NCBI GenBank assembly: GCA_035294305.1
Contig: DATGLD010000033.1
Location: 1 to 64,000 of the forward strand
From: DASRBN01 sp035294305
GTDB taxonomy: Bacteria > Chloroflexota > Ktedonobacteria > Ktedonobacterales > Ktedonobacteraceae
DNA length: 64,000 bases
Reading direction: 5' to 3'
A program made the position numbers and the translations under genes. The notes beneath the pieces were generated by a model. It worked only from the letters and a program-made list of their open reading frames with translations, ran no database searches and was not told the DNA's origin. Within the stretch, counting starts at the first letter, position 1. Each line of letters begins with the position of its first letter. Positions 25,166 through 34,834 of the stretch are shown piece by piece.

Positions 25166-27187
25166 TTACTCGATACGAACCTCGGCCTCGAAGCCTGGAT
25201 CGGTTGTGGTGACATCCAGCGAGCCGAGCTCTACAGCTTCCTCTTCGGGGGCCTGGTGCAATTCGCGTTTCCTTCTCGCGCTCGGTATCAGACCTTCGGG
25301 ACGGAAGATCATAATCGCTACCAGTATAATGCCAAAAACCAGGTTGCGAATATTGCCGAACGTAAAGCTCGGAATATAATGGATGATAAACTGGTCAATT
25401 CCATAGAGGAAACTGGTGGGATCGGAGGCGATGGAATCAAGGTTGTTCAGGATAAACAGGTTGATGGAGTAGACGGCCAGCGCCCCTACGATGACACCAG
25501 GGATACTACCCAGACCACCAATCACAACCATTGCCAGGTAAATGACCGAGTCATTGAAGCTGAACAGGTCCGGCGAAACATTACCCAGTTTAGCGGAGAA
25601 ATAGGCCCCCGCGATACCCGAGAAGAATGCGCCCGTGCCGAACGCGAATAATTTTGTGCGCACAAGATTCACACCTGAGGATGCCGCCGCTATCTCATCC
25701 TCGCGTATGGCAATCCAGGCACGGCCCAGCCGGGAATCGCGCAGGCGGACATTGGCGAAGATCACGAGGGCAATCAAGGCCAGGATCAAGTAGTAGTAAG
25801 GAACATGGTTGATTACTGTCCATTGTATGCCAAAGAAAGCGGGCGAACGTACACCCACAATGCCGTTCGTACCGTTAGTGTATTTATCCAGATTGAGAAA
25901 GACTACCGGAACAATTTCACCAAAACCCAGCGTGACAATCGCCAGGTAATCGCCGCGCAGGCGCAGCGTTGGGGCTCCCAATATTACCCCCCAGAGCGCC
26001 GCAATGAGCGCGGTAACGATGATCATCGGCCAGAAGAGCCAGGATAGAACCTCTGGCTGGATGATGATATTCGTAAGCCGTCCAAATTGTGTTGAACCAA
26101 AAATACCCCAGGCATAAGCGCCGATGGCGAAGAACGCTACATATCCCAGGTCAAGCAACCCCGCGAAGCCCACCACAATATTGAGGCCAAGCGCAAGAAT
26201 GACATAATAGCCCGCGTCAGTGTAACCTGCCAGACGGCCAGCAGTTCCATAACCAAACAGGAACGGATCAAGCACAGGATAGAAGAGGACAAACGCAATC
26301 AAGAGGATAAGAAAGAACCGTCGAGCGCCGGCGCTGCGCAAAGGCAAATCATTAGGCACCACTTCCCTGGCCTCTTCCCTGGCGCGAGAACTCGCTAACA
26401 TCATCAATTGGCGTTTTCTTCGCCCATTTGCACCAGATTGAGCGGAATTGTCCCCGCCATTAGCGGAATTAGCGTTCGCAGAAAGGGTTAGACGCACGGC
26501 AACTATTCCGCCCACCCAGCCCAGAAAATATCCGGCTACGACGAGAAATACGGTACGAACCGCCGTCACGATGAGCAATTCTGTGGGTAAGGCCCCTGCA
26601 AAATAGGAAACCAGGTCGACAACCAGCCAGGTGATTGCCAGAGATAATCCAAACGCGAAGCCGCCTAGCCTGGCTCGTCGGACCATCGCCGCTTTCTGTT
26701 CAGCACTTAAGAGAGAAACACTTTTGGGTGACAAAAGAGCCTTGCTGCGAGCGAAGAATGGGACACGCCGGCGAATATAAAAGTAAATAGGCCATAGTAT
26801 CGCACACAGAGCCAGGCCAATGATCAGGTTATCGTTCACCAGGACGATCAGCAAGATGGGCAGAACCGCAAAAATAAGCACATCGACCCATACCTCTAGC
26901 ATACTCCTCCGCCCCGTATCCGCTGCCACCAGGTATCCGGCGAACGCCAGCACAACCAGGTAGAAAAAGAGAATAAAGATCGATGCCTGTATCAGGCTAC
27001 CCGTATCAACAAGAGCGTCGGCAGGATTGATGAAGCCCAGAATCACATTGTTGATCAAATAGTCTCCCTGCCAGACAAAGTTGAAGACAAGTACGGGCAC
27101 AAGCAATGCGATCACCCATTTTATTAACAACGAGCGCGTGGTGCTCACCGGACCAGTCGAATTTGTGTTCATAGTGACAGCAGACAT
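25166..27187 (-). CDS. livM: Branched-chain amino acid ABC permease LivM with long N-terminal extension
   Basis: The 673-residue protein carries a standard LivM permease in its C-terminal half (about residues 300-640, with GDYLAIVTLGFGEIV and the EAA-like loop RDSRLGRAWIAIREDEIAA). Before it lies an extra region of about 290 residues with roughly six hydrophobic segments and a basic, Ser/Asn-rich cytoplasmic loop. Ordinary LivM proteins are 300-430 residues. The extension resembles membrane-rich extensions seen in some Chloroflexota and actinobacterial LivM proteins. Ribosome site AAGGAGAG precedes ATG 27187. Confidence 0.9.
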   Translation of the reverse strand: MSAVTMNTNSTGPVSTTRSLLIKWVIALLVPVLVFNFVWQGDYLINNVILGFINPADALVDTGSLIQASIFILFFYLVVLAFAGYLVAADTGRRSMLEVWVDVLIFAVLPILLIVLVNDNLIIGLALCAILWPIYFYIRRRVPFFARSKALLSPKSVSLLSAEQKAAMVRRARLGGFAFGLSLAITWLVVDLVSYFAGALPTELLIVTAVRTVFLVVAGYFLGWVGGIVAVRLTLSANANSANGGDNSAQSGANGRRKRQLMMLASSRAREEAREVVPNDLPLRSAGARRFFLILLIAFVLFYPVLDPFLFGYGTAGRLAGYTDAGYYVILALGLNIVVGFAGLLDLGYVAFFAIGAYAWGIFGSTQFGRLTNIIIQPEVLSWLFWPMIIVTALIAALWGVILGAPTLRLRGDYLAIVTLGFGEIVPVVFLNLDKYTNGTNGIVGVRSPAFFGIQWTVINHVPYYYLILALIALVIFANVRLRDSRLGRAWIAIREDEIAAASSGVNLVRTKLFAFGTGAFFSGIAGAYFSAKLGNVSPDLFSFNDSVIYLAMVVIGGLGSIPGVIVGALAVYSINLFILNNLDSIASDPTSFLYGIDQFIIHYIPSFTFGNIRNLVFGIILVAIMIFRPEGLIPSARRKRELHQAPEEEAVELGSLDVTTTDPGFEAEVRIE

Positions 27188-27250
27188 GGTTTTCTCTCCT
27201 TGGTTCCGGCAAATCTGCGAAATGAATCATTAGCCACTATAGCTGTTCCT

Positions 27251-28213
27251 TTACACTTTCTCCGGAGTCTGCTGACCCAGGAGGCCGGAGGGACGAAAGA
27301 CCAGGATCAAGATCAGGATTGCGAAAATGATGGCGGTCGCCCAGGCGCCACCACCATGTGGCAGGCCTAATCCATGAGAACTTGGATTGTTAGAATCGGG
27401 TATGAGATTGACCAGCGATTGTACCAGGCCAATCACAAGCCCGCCGAGCATTGCACCATAGAGGTTGCCGATGCCACCCAGCACGGCAGCAGTAAAGGCG
27501 ATCAGGCCCAGATCGAAACCGATTGTGAAGGTCGTAACCGGGAATTTCAACAGGTAGATAAAACCGGCGGCGCCTGCCAGCCCAGTACCGACCAGGAACG
27601 TGAACGAAATAATAAAATCAACATTGACGCCCATTAATGCAGCCGCCTCGCGATCCTGCGCGACTGCACGCATAGCACGACCAAGACGGGTACTATTGAC
27701 CATCCATTGCAAGCCGACCATCAATAGTATAGAGACCACGACGACAACGATATCAACCACCTGGATAGATATCGGGCCGATGTAGAAAACTGCGCCCGCG
27801 CCGAAAATTTGAGGTGGGGAGATGGGGCTAAGGCCTTTCCAGAGCTTTCCAATATCTTCCAGGATCAAAGATACACCAATAGCGGAAATCAGGGGGGCCA
27901 GGCGCGGGGCATTACGCAGCGGACGATAGGCAACCCTCTCGATCACAACACCTAAAATAGCGCACAAGATCATCGAGGCAAAAAAAGCTACCAGTATTGC
28001 GGCAATCAGTGTGCCATTTACAGTAGGATCATCAGTAACGTTAAATGCCTGGAGAATGGTTATCGTGATGAAGGTACCAATCATGAAGATGTCGCCATGC
28101 GCGAAATTAATCAGTTCGATGATGCCATAGACCATCGTATATCCAAGAGCGATGAGCGCATAGATCGCGCCTCCGGAAAGGCCTACTATCAGTAACTGCA
28201 CAAAGAGCGTCAT
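27251..28213 (-). CDS. livH: Branched-chain amino acid ABC permease LivH
   Basis: The 320-residue permease has about eight membrane helices and the LivH motifs GGAIYALIALGYTMVYGIIE, INFAHGD and the cytoplasmic loop RLGRAMRAVAQDREAAALMG. ATG 28213 is preferred over TTG 28225, which directly abuts the AGGAGG. It pairs with LivM. Confidence 0.94.
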   Translation of the reverse strand: MTLFVQLLIVGLSGGAIYALIALGYTMVYGIIELINFAHGDIFMIGTFITITILQAFNVTDDPTVNGTLIAAILVAFFASMILCAILGVVIERVAYRPLRNAPRLAPLISAIGVSLILEDIGKLWKGLSPISPPQIFGAGAVFYIGPISIQVVDIVVVVVSILLMVGLQWMVNSTRLGRAMRAVAQDREAAALMGVNVDFIISFTFLVGTGLAGAAGFIYLLKFPVTTFTIGFDLGLIAFTAAVLGGIGNLYGAMLGGLVIGLVQSLVNLIPDSNNPSSHGLGLPHGGGAWATAIIFAILILILVFRPSGLLGQQTPEKV

Positions 28214-28293
28214 AGTATGCGGCAACCCTCCTTCCCGCGAGTTAAGATGGAATCGGGAGTAATTATATCATTCAGGAAATGAATAGCAAGCAA

Positions 28294-28327
28294 GGGAGTC
28301 GTCAACGGGAGTATGAAGACGACCCCC
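28294..28327 (-). promoter_or_regulatory. Intercistronic hairpin between livK and livH
   Basis: GGGAGTCGTC (28294-28303) and GACGACCCCC (28318-28327) form a 10-bp stem with one mismatch and a 14-base loop. The T-run on the minus strand is weak, so partial termination or 3'-end protection is more likely than a full stop. It would raise binding-protein mRNA over permease mRNA, as in many ABC operons. Confidence 0.45.
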
Positions 28328-28410
28328 TTTCATGCTTTCCTTGCCGGATGCAGCGACCCGCGAGGCCTGTTCGCAGTCAGGCCGCTGATACCATTTACCC
28401 GGAAGACAGC

Positions 28411-29739
28411 TTACGGCAGCGTTTCTGCGGTCACATACTTCCAACCAGGTGAACCATTGACATCGGCCAACTGGTAGATCGAAATGGTCTTGTTGGTCGT
28501 ATCGCCGTTCTGATCAAAGGACTGGTGACCCGTGACCCCGTTGTAATCGGTCTTGGCCACCTGATCGATGACGGCCTGCCGGAACGTCTGGGCCGCGGCC
28601 GCATCGCTCGAACTGGTCGGGGGCTTGGCGCCACTGGCAATAGCCGCCTTGATCGCCAGGATCAGGATCTGAGCGCAGTCATAACCACTGGCACTATAGG
28701 CTCCCAACGCCCCATACTTGGCCTGGTACTGCTGGATGAAGTTGGCCGCCGACGGCACTTTGGTAACATCGACCGCTGCCACTGTACTGAAGACGGGGCC
28801 ACCCGTCTTGGTGCCAATAGCCGTCGCGAAGGCGCTATCCTGGATGCCATCACCACCAGCAAATGGAGTGTTGGTCAGGCCAGGGGTAGTGGCCATCTGC
28901 TTGCGGATCTGCAAACCACCATTGGCCTCCACGCCAGCAAAGTAGATCACATCGGGTTTTGAGGCCGCGATCTTGGTCAATTCACCGGTGTAGTCGGTGG
29001 TACTCTTGATACTGTCGTGACCCAGGAGTTTTCCACCGTCGGCCTGCCACTCTTTGATGAACTGGGTGGCCAATCCGACGCCATAGGTCTCGGTATCATC
29101 GATCACATAGGCGGTCTTGTAGCCCTGCGTCTTGTACAGGAAATCCGCTCCGACTGCGCCCTGGTGATTATCGGTGGTAGCGATACGGAAGTAGGTGACC
29201 TTCCCGGTCGGCCGCAAAGTAGAGAGCATATCATTAGCGCCAGTGCAACCGGTATCCGGGCTATCCTGCGTCAGGCAGGTGTTGGTATTCGATGGGCTAA
29301 TGAGCACGATAGGGGCTTCATTGGCAATCGGCATTTCGGACTGGGCCACGCTACTGTTGAACGGGCCGATGATGCCAGCGACTTCGGCATCACCGATCAG
29401 TTTGGTGACGTTGGCAGCGCCTACTGCCGGGTCATGCACGCCGCTGGCTCCCACATCATCTTGCGGATCGAAGACCAGCGTATAGCCGGGGATGGTATGG
29501 TTGGCATTGGCCTGATCAACGGCCAGGTGCGCGCCATTCTCGGCCGGTTTGCCGTCGGTAGCTTCTGCCCCACTCACCGGCAGATCGGTGGCAATTTTAA
29601 TGATTCCGCCAGAGGTAGTGCCTCCACCACTCGTTCCACTCCCTCCAGTCGTTCCCGTGCCGCCGCACGCCACGAGAATTGCTAGCAACAAGGGAATTCC
29701 CAATGTCAAGGCAAAAATACGTGACCAACTTCTCTTCAT
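28411..29739 (-). CDS. livK: Branched-chain amino acid substrate-binding lipoprotein
   Basis: The 442-residue lipoprotein has a signal peptide and lipobox (LLAILVAC, Cys25), then a Gly/Ser/Thr-rich linker and a type I periplasmic-binding fold (residues 48-435) with motifs GIIGPFNSSVAQSEMPIANE and YKTAYVIDDTETYGVG. It is the first gene of the liv operon. The linker suits anchoring through a thick envelope. Confidence 0.92.
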   Translation of the reverse strand: MKRSWSRIFALTLGIPLLLAILVACGGTGTTGGSGTSGGGTTSGGIIKIATDLPVSGAEATDGKPAENGAHLAVDQANANHTIPGYTLVFDPQDDVGASGVHDPAVGAANVTKLIGDAEVAGIIGPFNSSVAQSEMPIANEAPIVLISPSNTNTCLTQDSPDTGCTGANDMLSTLRPTGKVTYFRIATTDNHQGAVGADFLYKTQGYKTAYVIDDTETYGVGLATQFIKEWQADGGKLLGHDSIKSTTDYTGELTKIAASKPDVIYFAGVEANGGLQIRKQMATTPGLTNTPFAGGDGIQDSAFATAIGTKTGGPVFSTVAAVDVTKVPSAANFIQQYQAKYGALGAYSASGYDCAQILILAIKAAIASGAKPPTSSSDAAAAQTFRQAVIDQVAKTDYNGVTGHQSFDQNGDTTNKTISIYQLADVNGSPGWKYVTAETLP

Positions 29740-30070
29740 GATCGTAGTCAGCCTCCTTCAACAATACGAAATATGGACTCATAAGTCTTTAGAAAGGACC
29801 AGTTCTCAGAACTGGGAATCCCTTCCTACGATTAAGTACGTCAGCTTTTCAGCAAATCTCACCAAATTGAGCTAATTACAGATCAGATTATTCCCGATTG
29901 CTTTGCTTTCAAGACGACGGTTCGTGAGTTCATACTGGAATTCTGATTTCCCCTACAAATAGGGAAAAGACGGGGTAATAATTTGGAGAGATTATACGCA
30001 TCCTGGCATATGATGTCAATAGTTTATGCTCAACTTCGCCAAATTACCGGCAAATATTTTTCGTTACATT
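29740..30070. other. Intergenic region between livK and coaE
   Basis: The 331-base gap holds the livK promoter region. A perfect 8-bp palindrome CCAGTTCT/AGAACTGG (29799-29815, one-base loop) lies about 60 bases upstream of the livK start and could be an operator or leader hairpin. A weaker stem TTTCCC.../...GGGAAA lies near 29943-29966. No coding sequence is visible. Confidence 0.4.
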
Positions 30071-30676
30071 CTACGCCGGGAAACGATTGAGGAAGCGTTC
30101 AAATGCGGCAGCTACCTGGCGCTGCGTTTCCTCTAATGAACCGCTGTTATCAATCACTTCATCGACCAGGCGAAGACGGGCGTCAACAGAAGGCTGCGCC
30201 CGAATGCGTGCCCAGGCCTCCTCTTCACTCAGAGCATTGCGGGCCATTAAGCGCGCCAGTTCTTGTTCCTCGGAGCAGATAATCAACCATTTACTCTGGC
30301 ATAAGGCGCCTGAGCCTCCCTCCAGCAACTTCACTGCATCGATGACCGCGATGCCAGAAGGGCCGACCGTGGCTAATTCATTCAGCAATGCCTGCCCCAC
30401 CGCCGGATGCACTATCGCTTCCAGGCGGCGCATGGCTCCAGCATCGTGAAACACGATCGTTGCTAATGCCTTGCGATCAATGCTCCCGCCAGCAGCAACA
30501 ACCCCGGGACCGAATGCCTGGGCAACCTTTACTGCTACTGGTTGGTCTTTCAGGTAGAGTTGGTGGACAAGCGCGTCGGCATCGATATAGCGCGCGGCTC
30601 CCAATTCCAGCAGCATTTTCCCAACGGCAGTCTTGCCACAGGCAATATTGCCGGTTATTCCAATAATTCGCGGCAT
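30071..30676 (-). CDS. coaE: Dephospho-CoA kinase
   Basis: The 201-residue P-loop kinase catalyses the last step of CoA synthesis. It has the CoaE P-loop GNIACGKTAV (residues 9-18), the substrate segment DADALVHQLY and the lid region with RLMARNALSEEEAWARI. AGAAGAGAT precedes the ATG. Length is typical. Confidence 0.93.
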   Translation of the reverse strand: MPRIIGITGNIACGKTAVGKMLLELGAARYIDADALVHQLYLKDQPVAVKVAQAFGPGVVAAGGSIDRKALATIVFHDAGAMRRLEAIVHPAVGQALLNELATVGPSGIAVIDAVKLLEGGSGALCQSKWLIICSEEQELARLMARNALSEEEAWARIRAQPSVDARLRLVDEVIDNSGSLEETQRQVAAAFERFLNRFPA

Positions 30677-30857
30677 ATCTCTTCTATTCCTTAGATTACT
30701 TCCAGGTCGCCCTCTGTGGAGGCCAACTGAACGTTTTGATACGCTTTGAATACCACAAAAGTACTTGTTTTTGCGTTTTCAGTTCCATATTCTCTGCTAC
30801 GTATCGTACAATACCTCAAGGATACTTGCAATGCTTAGGCTCTAAGGAGAAACAGAG

Positions 30858-32639
30858 TTGGCCAGACGCCTGGGGCTCATTATCGGAATCAATCAGTATC
30901 AAGATACTGCGTTTCGACCTTTGCAATTTGCCGAAACCGATGCTAAAGCGCTGGCTCAATGGCTGGTGAATGTTCGAGGTGGCAAATGGCTCCCGTCCGA
31001 TGTACAGCTTGTACTCGGCTCACAGGCCACACGCGAATTAACCGAATCATTGCTTATACAAGTCTGCCTCAATGAGGCCATGCCCGGCGACCTCATCCTG
31101 ATCTACTTCGCCGGTCATGCGTTCGTCGATGATTTCAGGAAAGAGGGCTACCTTGCTTTAGCAAATACCCGTTACCAACAGCCAGATACCGGCCTGCACC
31201 TCTATTCCCTGGTTAGAAATATTATCGCCGCCAGTCGCGCCGCTCAAATATTGTTGGTACTCGATTGTTTCCAGACGGGCCCTGCCTGGAACTCGCTGCG
31301 TGCTTCTCCTTTTGACTTCAAGCCGCTGCTTGGTCACTCACTATTGAATGGACTGCAACAGGTACAGGGCCGATTGCTCTACTGTTCTTGTCGAGGAAAC
31401 GAATCTGTGCCAGAGGTGGGTGGAAAAAACCTAGGCATCCTGATGCACAGTGCAATAGTTGGTCTCAGTGGTCCGGCTGCCGACCCTGCTACCGGCCAGG
31501 TCACACTGCAAAGGCTGCATACATTTCTGTCGAGTTCTCTCAGCCCGCAATATTCGCCCCAGGTATTTGGTCAAGAACAGCGTCCAATCGTCCTGGTAGG
31601 CGATCTCCCTACACTTACCGGCAGCAAGCAAAATGGTTATGAGCCTGTCGCTGCCCCTCCGCCAAGCCCCGCCGGAACAACTCCTTTTCAGGCAAGCAAC
31701 AACTCACCATGGCAACAATCTCCCCAGAACAGGGCATCAACTGCTACCGCAACAAGGCAAATGTCACCCACAACTTCTGGACAACTGGCGCTCTCAGTCT
31801 TAGAGAGAAATCGTCAACAGCAGTGTATGATGCTCCTGAACCAGGCTCGCCAGCTTGTACAGATGCATAATCTTACCGAAGCATTAAATATCGTAAATCA
31901 GGTTTTGCAAATCTCACCAACGCTTAGTGACGCGCTTATTCTCAAAGGGCAGATTTTAGGCACTGCGGGCCAGTTCCAGGAGGCGCTTGCCGCTATTAAA
32001 CACTCGTTACAATCAGAGCCTAACAATGCGCTGGCATGGAGCATGCAGGCGGCCTTATTAGCCAACCTGGGCGAGTTTCAGGAGGCCTTAACTTCGGTTG
32101 AGCGCTCGCTTGCCATCGACCCCAACAATCCGGAGACACGCGCCGTCAAGGAAACCATCCTGACAAGACAGCAACTCGTCGAACAGAGCCAGAAGCTGCA
32201 AGCGGCTTACGCTCGTCCACGTGACAATGCCGCATCCTTCTTGCTTAGCGCCTGCCTGCAAATTTTTGCTCTCGCCGTTGGCGCAATTGGCATCTCGCTG
32301 CTGCTTGTGGAACCACAGCTCGCTATTATTATTGCTTTCGTGCTGGGAAGTTTAGGTTTATCCATTCTGTGTGTGAACGCGGCGCGAGGAGCATATCTCT
32401 ACGGATTTTCACGTCTGCTGATTACGTTCATTACCAGCCTGATGGCCGCCGGCATCATTGGCGCACTCTATAAATTTGGCTATAACTGGATAGTAAATAG
32501 AGTCGTTGCGAATCCTCCACTGATTGTCTCCGTGGTCTTCCTCGCCATGTGGCTGCTGGCAGCGGCAATAGTACCTTTTCTGGCAGGCGCCGGCGGATTT
32601 ATTGCCGGGCTTTTCGCTGGTGTGCGGCGGAAAAATTGA
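30858..32639 (+). CDS. Caspase-like peptidase (C14) with TPRs and membrane C-terminus
   Basis: The 593-residue protein starts at TTG 30858 (AAGGAG at 30844-30849). The caspase-like domain (residues 1-255) has the His in YFAGHAF (H87) and the Cys in LVLDCFQTG (C137). A Pro/Ser/Gln-rich linker (about 265-320) follows, then three TPR-like helical repeats (about 330-440) and four or more hydrophobic segments (about 460-590). It is thus a membrane-anchored bacterial metacaspase-like protein. Such proteins are common in multicellular Chloroflexota; a role in regulated proteolysis or cell death is possible but unproven. No toxin, nuclease or NTPase partner is adjacent. Confidence 0.82.
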   Translation: MARRLGLIIGINQYQDTAFRPLQFAETDAKALAQWLVNVRGGKWLPSDVQLVLGSQATRELTESLLIQVCLNEAMPGDLILIYFAGHAFVDDFRKEGYLALANTRYQQPDTGLHLYSLVRNIIAASRAAQILLVLDCFQTGPAWNSLRASPFDFKPLLGHSLLNGLQQVQGRLLYCSCRGNESVPEVGGKNLGILMHSAIVGLSGPAADPATGQVTLQRLHTFLSSSLSPQYSPQVFGQEQRPIVLVGDLPTLTGSKQNGYEPVAAPPPSPAGTTPFQASNNSPWQQSPQNRASTATATRQMSPTTSGQLALSVLERNRQQQCMMLLNQARQLVQMHNLTEALNIVNQVLQISPTLSDALILKGQILGTAGQFQEALAAIKHSLQSEPNNALAWSMQAALLANLGEFQEALTSVERSLAIDPNNPETRAVKETILTRQQLVEQSQKLQAAYARPRDNAASFLLSACLQIFALAVGAIGISLLLVEPQLAIIIAFVLGSLGLSILCVNAARGAYLYGFSRLLITFITSLMAAGIIGALYKFGYNWIVNRVVANPPLIVSVVFLAMWLLAAAIVPFLAGAGGFIAGLFAGVRRKN

Positions 32640-32651
32640 GAAAATGCTTCT

Positions 32652-34604
32652 TCACACCTCGGCCAGCTGTTCCCATTCAGCCAGCAGCTTCTCAACCTCT
32701 TCCTTAGCCTGTTCGTAATCAGCTGCCAGCTTCGTCAGTTGGGCGGCATCCCCGTGCAGAGCCGCCTCAGCAAGCTCATTTTCTACTGCTCTCACACGAG
32801 CCTCAGCTTTTTCGATATCCCGTTCAACATCCTCGACTGTACGCACCTTGATTTTCGGCCCTTTCCTGGCGGCCGGTTTAGAGGCGAGAGCAGGCGATGG
32901 CAGGGGCTTAACAACTGTTGCGGAGGCCCTCCCATCATTCTGTGCCGCGGCAGGAATATCGAGCACCAGGGGCCGCTTGCGCGTGCGATATTCCGTGTAG
33001 TTGCCCAGGTAGGGTATCAATACACCGTCCTCAATCACCCAGACTTTGGTTGCCAGGCTGTCGATAAAGTAGCGGTCATGGGAGACAAAGAGCAGCGTCC
33101 CCTCGAATTCGCCCAGGATTTCCTCGAGAAACTGGCGCGATTGCAGGTCAAGATGGTTCGTTGGCTCGTCTAATACCAGAAAATTAGAACCCTGCAGTGT
33201 CAACTTAGCCAGCGCCACACGGCTGCGCTCGCCACCACTTAGCGTGCCGATAGGTTTAAACACGTCGTCTCCGCTGAAGAGAAAACGTCCCAGGAAGCTG
33301 CGCGCACCATCTTCGCTCAATACGCTCACCTGGCGGATTTCGTCCAGGATAGTGCGATTGGGATTTAACCCGCCATGGGTCTGCGAATAATAGCCGATGC
33401 GCACATTATGGCCAATGTTGACCTGCCCGCTGGCAGGCTGGAGCTCTCCAATGATCGTGCGCAAAAGAGTCGTCTTGCCCGCGCCATTCGGCCCAAGCAG
33501 CCCGACACGATCACCACGCAAAAGCTCCAGGTCGGCAACACGCACCAGCACCTTCGGCTCTTGCAATCCACCCCCCGCATTCGCGGCGGTGTATCCCACC
33601 ACGAGTTTCTGAGTAGAAAGCACCATCTGACCGCTATCCACAACGGGGCTGAACTCGAAATGCATCTCTGGAAAATCCTGGGGTCGCTCGACACGTTCAA
33701 GGCGGTCAAGCAGTTTCTGGCGCCCGCGCGCTTCACGACTGCGCTGGCCTGCCTTGTAACGACGAATAAACTCCTCTGTGTGAGCGATATGCGCCTGCTG
33801 CGCCTCGTATTCGCGCATCCGGCGCTCCATGCGCTCCTCTCGTAGGTGGAGATATTTTGTATAATTGCCAGGATACTCTTCGATGCGACCAAAAGCCATC
33901 TCGATGGTGCGCGAGACGACTTTGTCGAGGAAGTAACGATCATGCGCGACGATAACCATGGCGCCGTTCCAGCCGTTCAGGTAGGTCTCTAGCCATTCGA
34001 GGGCCATCAGGTCAAGATGGTTCGTCGGCTCATCGAGCAGTAACAGGTCAGGCTCCTGCAAGAGCAGTTTGCCGAGAGCCGCCCGCGTCTGCTGCCCACC
34101 ACTGAGTTGCTCCACCGGAGCTTCCTGTTGCTCTCGCGAAAATCCCAATCCATCAAGCACCTGGTCAATACGATTTTCGTAGGTATAGCCACCCGCGTGT
34201 TCAAAGCGCATCTGCAATTCATCATAGCGTTGCAAAAGCTGGTCATGCGTTGTGGTACCAGCCTGGTCAGAGGGGCTACTCAGCGCAATGGCCAGTTCAT
34301 TCAGTTCCCGTTCCCAGGCTCGCACCTCCGCAAAGACGGTGAGCATCTCTTCCCGTAGTGTATTTTGAGGATGAAAATCTGTGAGCTGTCTCAGATAGCC
34401 GGTGCGAGTATTACGAGCGATAGATATTGTGCCCTCGTCAGGCTCTTCGTAACCGGCAAGGAGATTGAGTAGCGTTGTTTTGCCGGCGCCATTGGGGCCT
34501 ACAAGTCCAATACGATCATGCTCATCAATTTGAAAACTCACGCCAGAAAAGATGAGTTCAGACCCAAACGACTTCCCCACCTGCGTTACATTCACAATTG
34601 GCAT
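32652..34604 (-). CDS. ABC-F family ATPase
   Basis: The 650-residue protein has two ABC domains without membrane segments. Each has Walker A GPNGAGKTTLL and signature LSGGQQTRA or LSGGERSRVA, with Walker B LLLLDEPTNHLDL and FLVLDEPTNHLDL. An arm/linker rich in Arg/Glu lies between them, and the end forms a coiled coil (about residues 575-650), as in Uup/YdiF. ABC-F proteins act on ribosomes. Start ATG 34604 is used because MPIVNVTQVGKSF is the natural N-terminus. Confidence 0.9.
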   Translation of the reverse strand: MPIVNVTQVGKSFGSELIFSGVSFQIDEHDRIGLVGPNGAGKTTLLNLLAGYEEPDEGTISIARNTRTGYLRQLTDFHPQNTLREEMLTVFAEVRAWERELNELAIALSSPSDQAGTTTHDQLLQRYDELQMRFEHAGGYTYENRIDQVLDGLGFSREQQEAPVEQLSGGQQTRAALGKLLLQEPDLLLLDEPTNHLDLMALEWLETYLNGWNGAMVIVAHDRYFLDKVVSRTIEMAFGRIEEYPGNYTKYLHLREERMERRMREYEAQQAHIAHTEEFIRRYKAGQRSREARGRQKLLDRLERVERPQDFPEMHFEFSPVVDSGQMVLSTQKLVVGYTAANAGGGLQEPKVLVRVADLELLRGDRVGLLGPNGAGKTTLLRTIIGELQPASGQVNIGHNVRIGYYSQTHGGLNPNRTILDEIRQVSVLSEDGARSFLGRFLFSGDDVFKPIGTLSGGERSRVALAKLTLQGSNFLVLDEPTNHLDLQSRQFLEEILGEFEGTLLFVSHDRYFIDSLATKVWVIEDGVLIPYLGNYTEYRTRKRPLVLDIPAAAQNDGRASATVVKPLPSPALASKPAARKGPKIKVRTVEDVERDIEKAEARVRAVENELAEAALHGDAAQLTKLAADYEQAKEEVEKLLAEWEQLAEV

Positions 34605-34729
34605 AGCAATCCACCCGGTGATCATTAAAAATTGAGTATATCATTTGCAAGGGACAGGGTATCATAACCTGTTAGCGAGCGCAAGTTCGATACGATACAC
34701 ACGCCTCACGATGTCTATGCCCTTTCTTC

Positions 34730-34758
34730 TTGTATTCTCTCAACTGCTTTGATATACT
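34730..34758 (+). promoter_or_regulatory. Sigma70-like promoter of the glutamine-synthetase-like gene
   Basis: TTGTAT (34730-34735) and TATACT (34753-34758) are 17 bp apart. The transcript would start about 70 bases before ATG 34835. Confidence 0.55.
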
Positions 34759-34834
34759 ACTGCCAGCAGATCGATACTGGTTCTATGGCTCTTTTCCTCT
34801 TGCATTACAACGTAGATTAGGAGAAAGCAGACCC

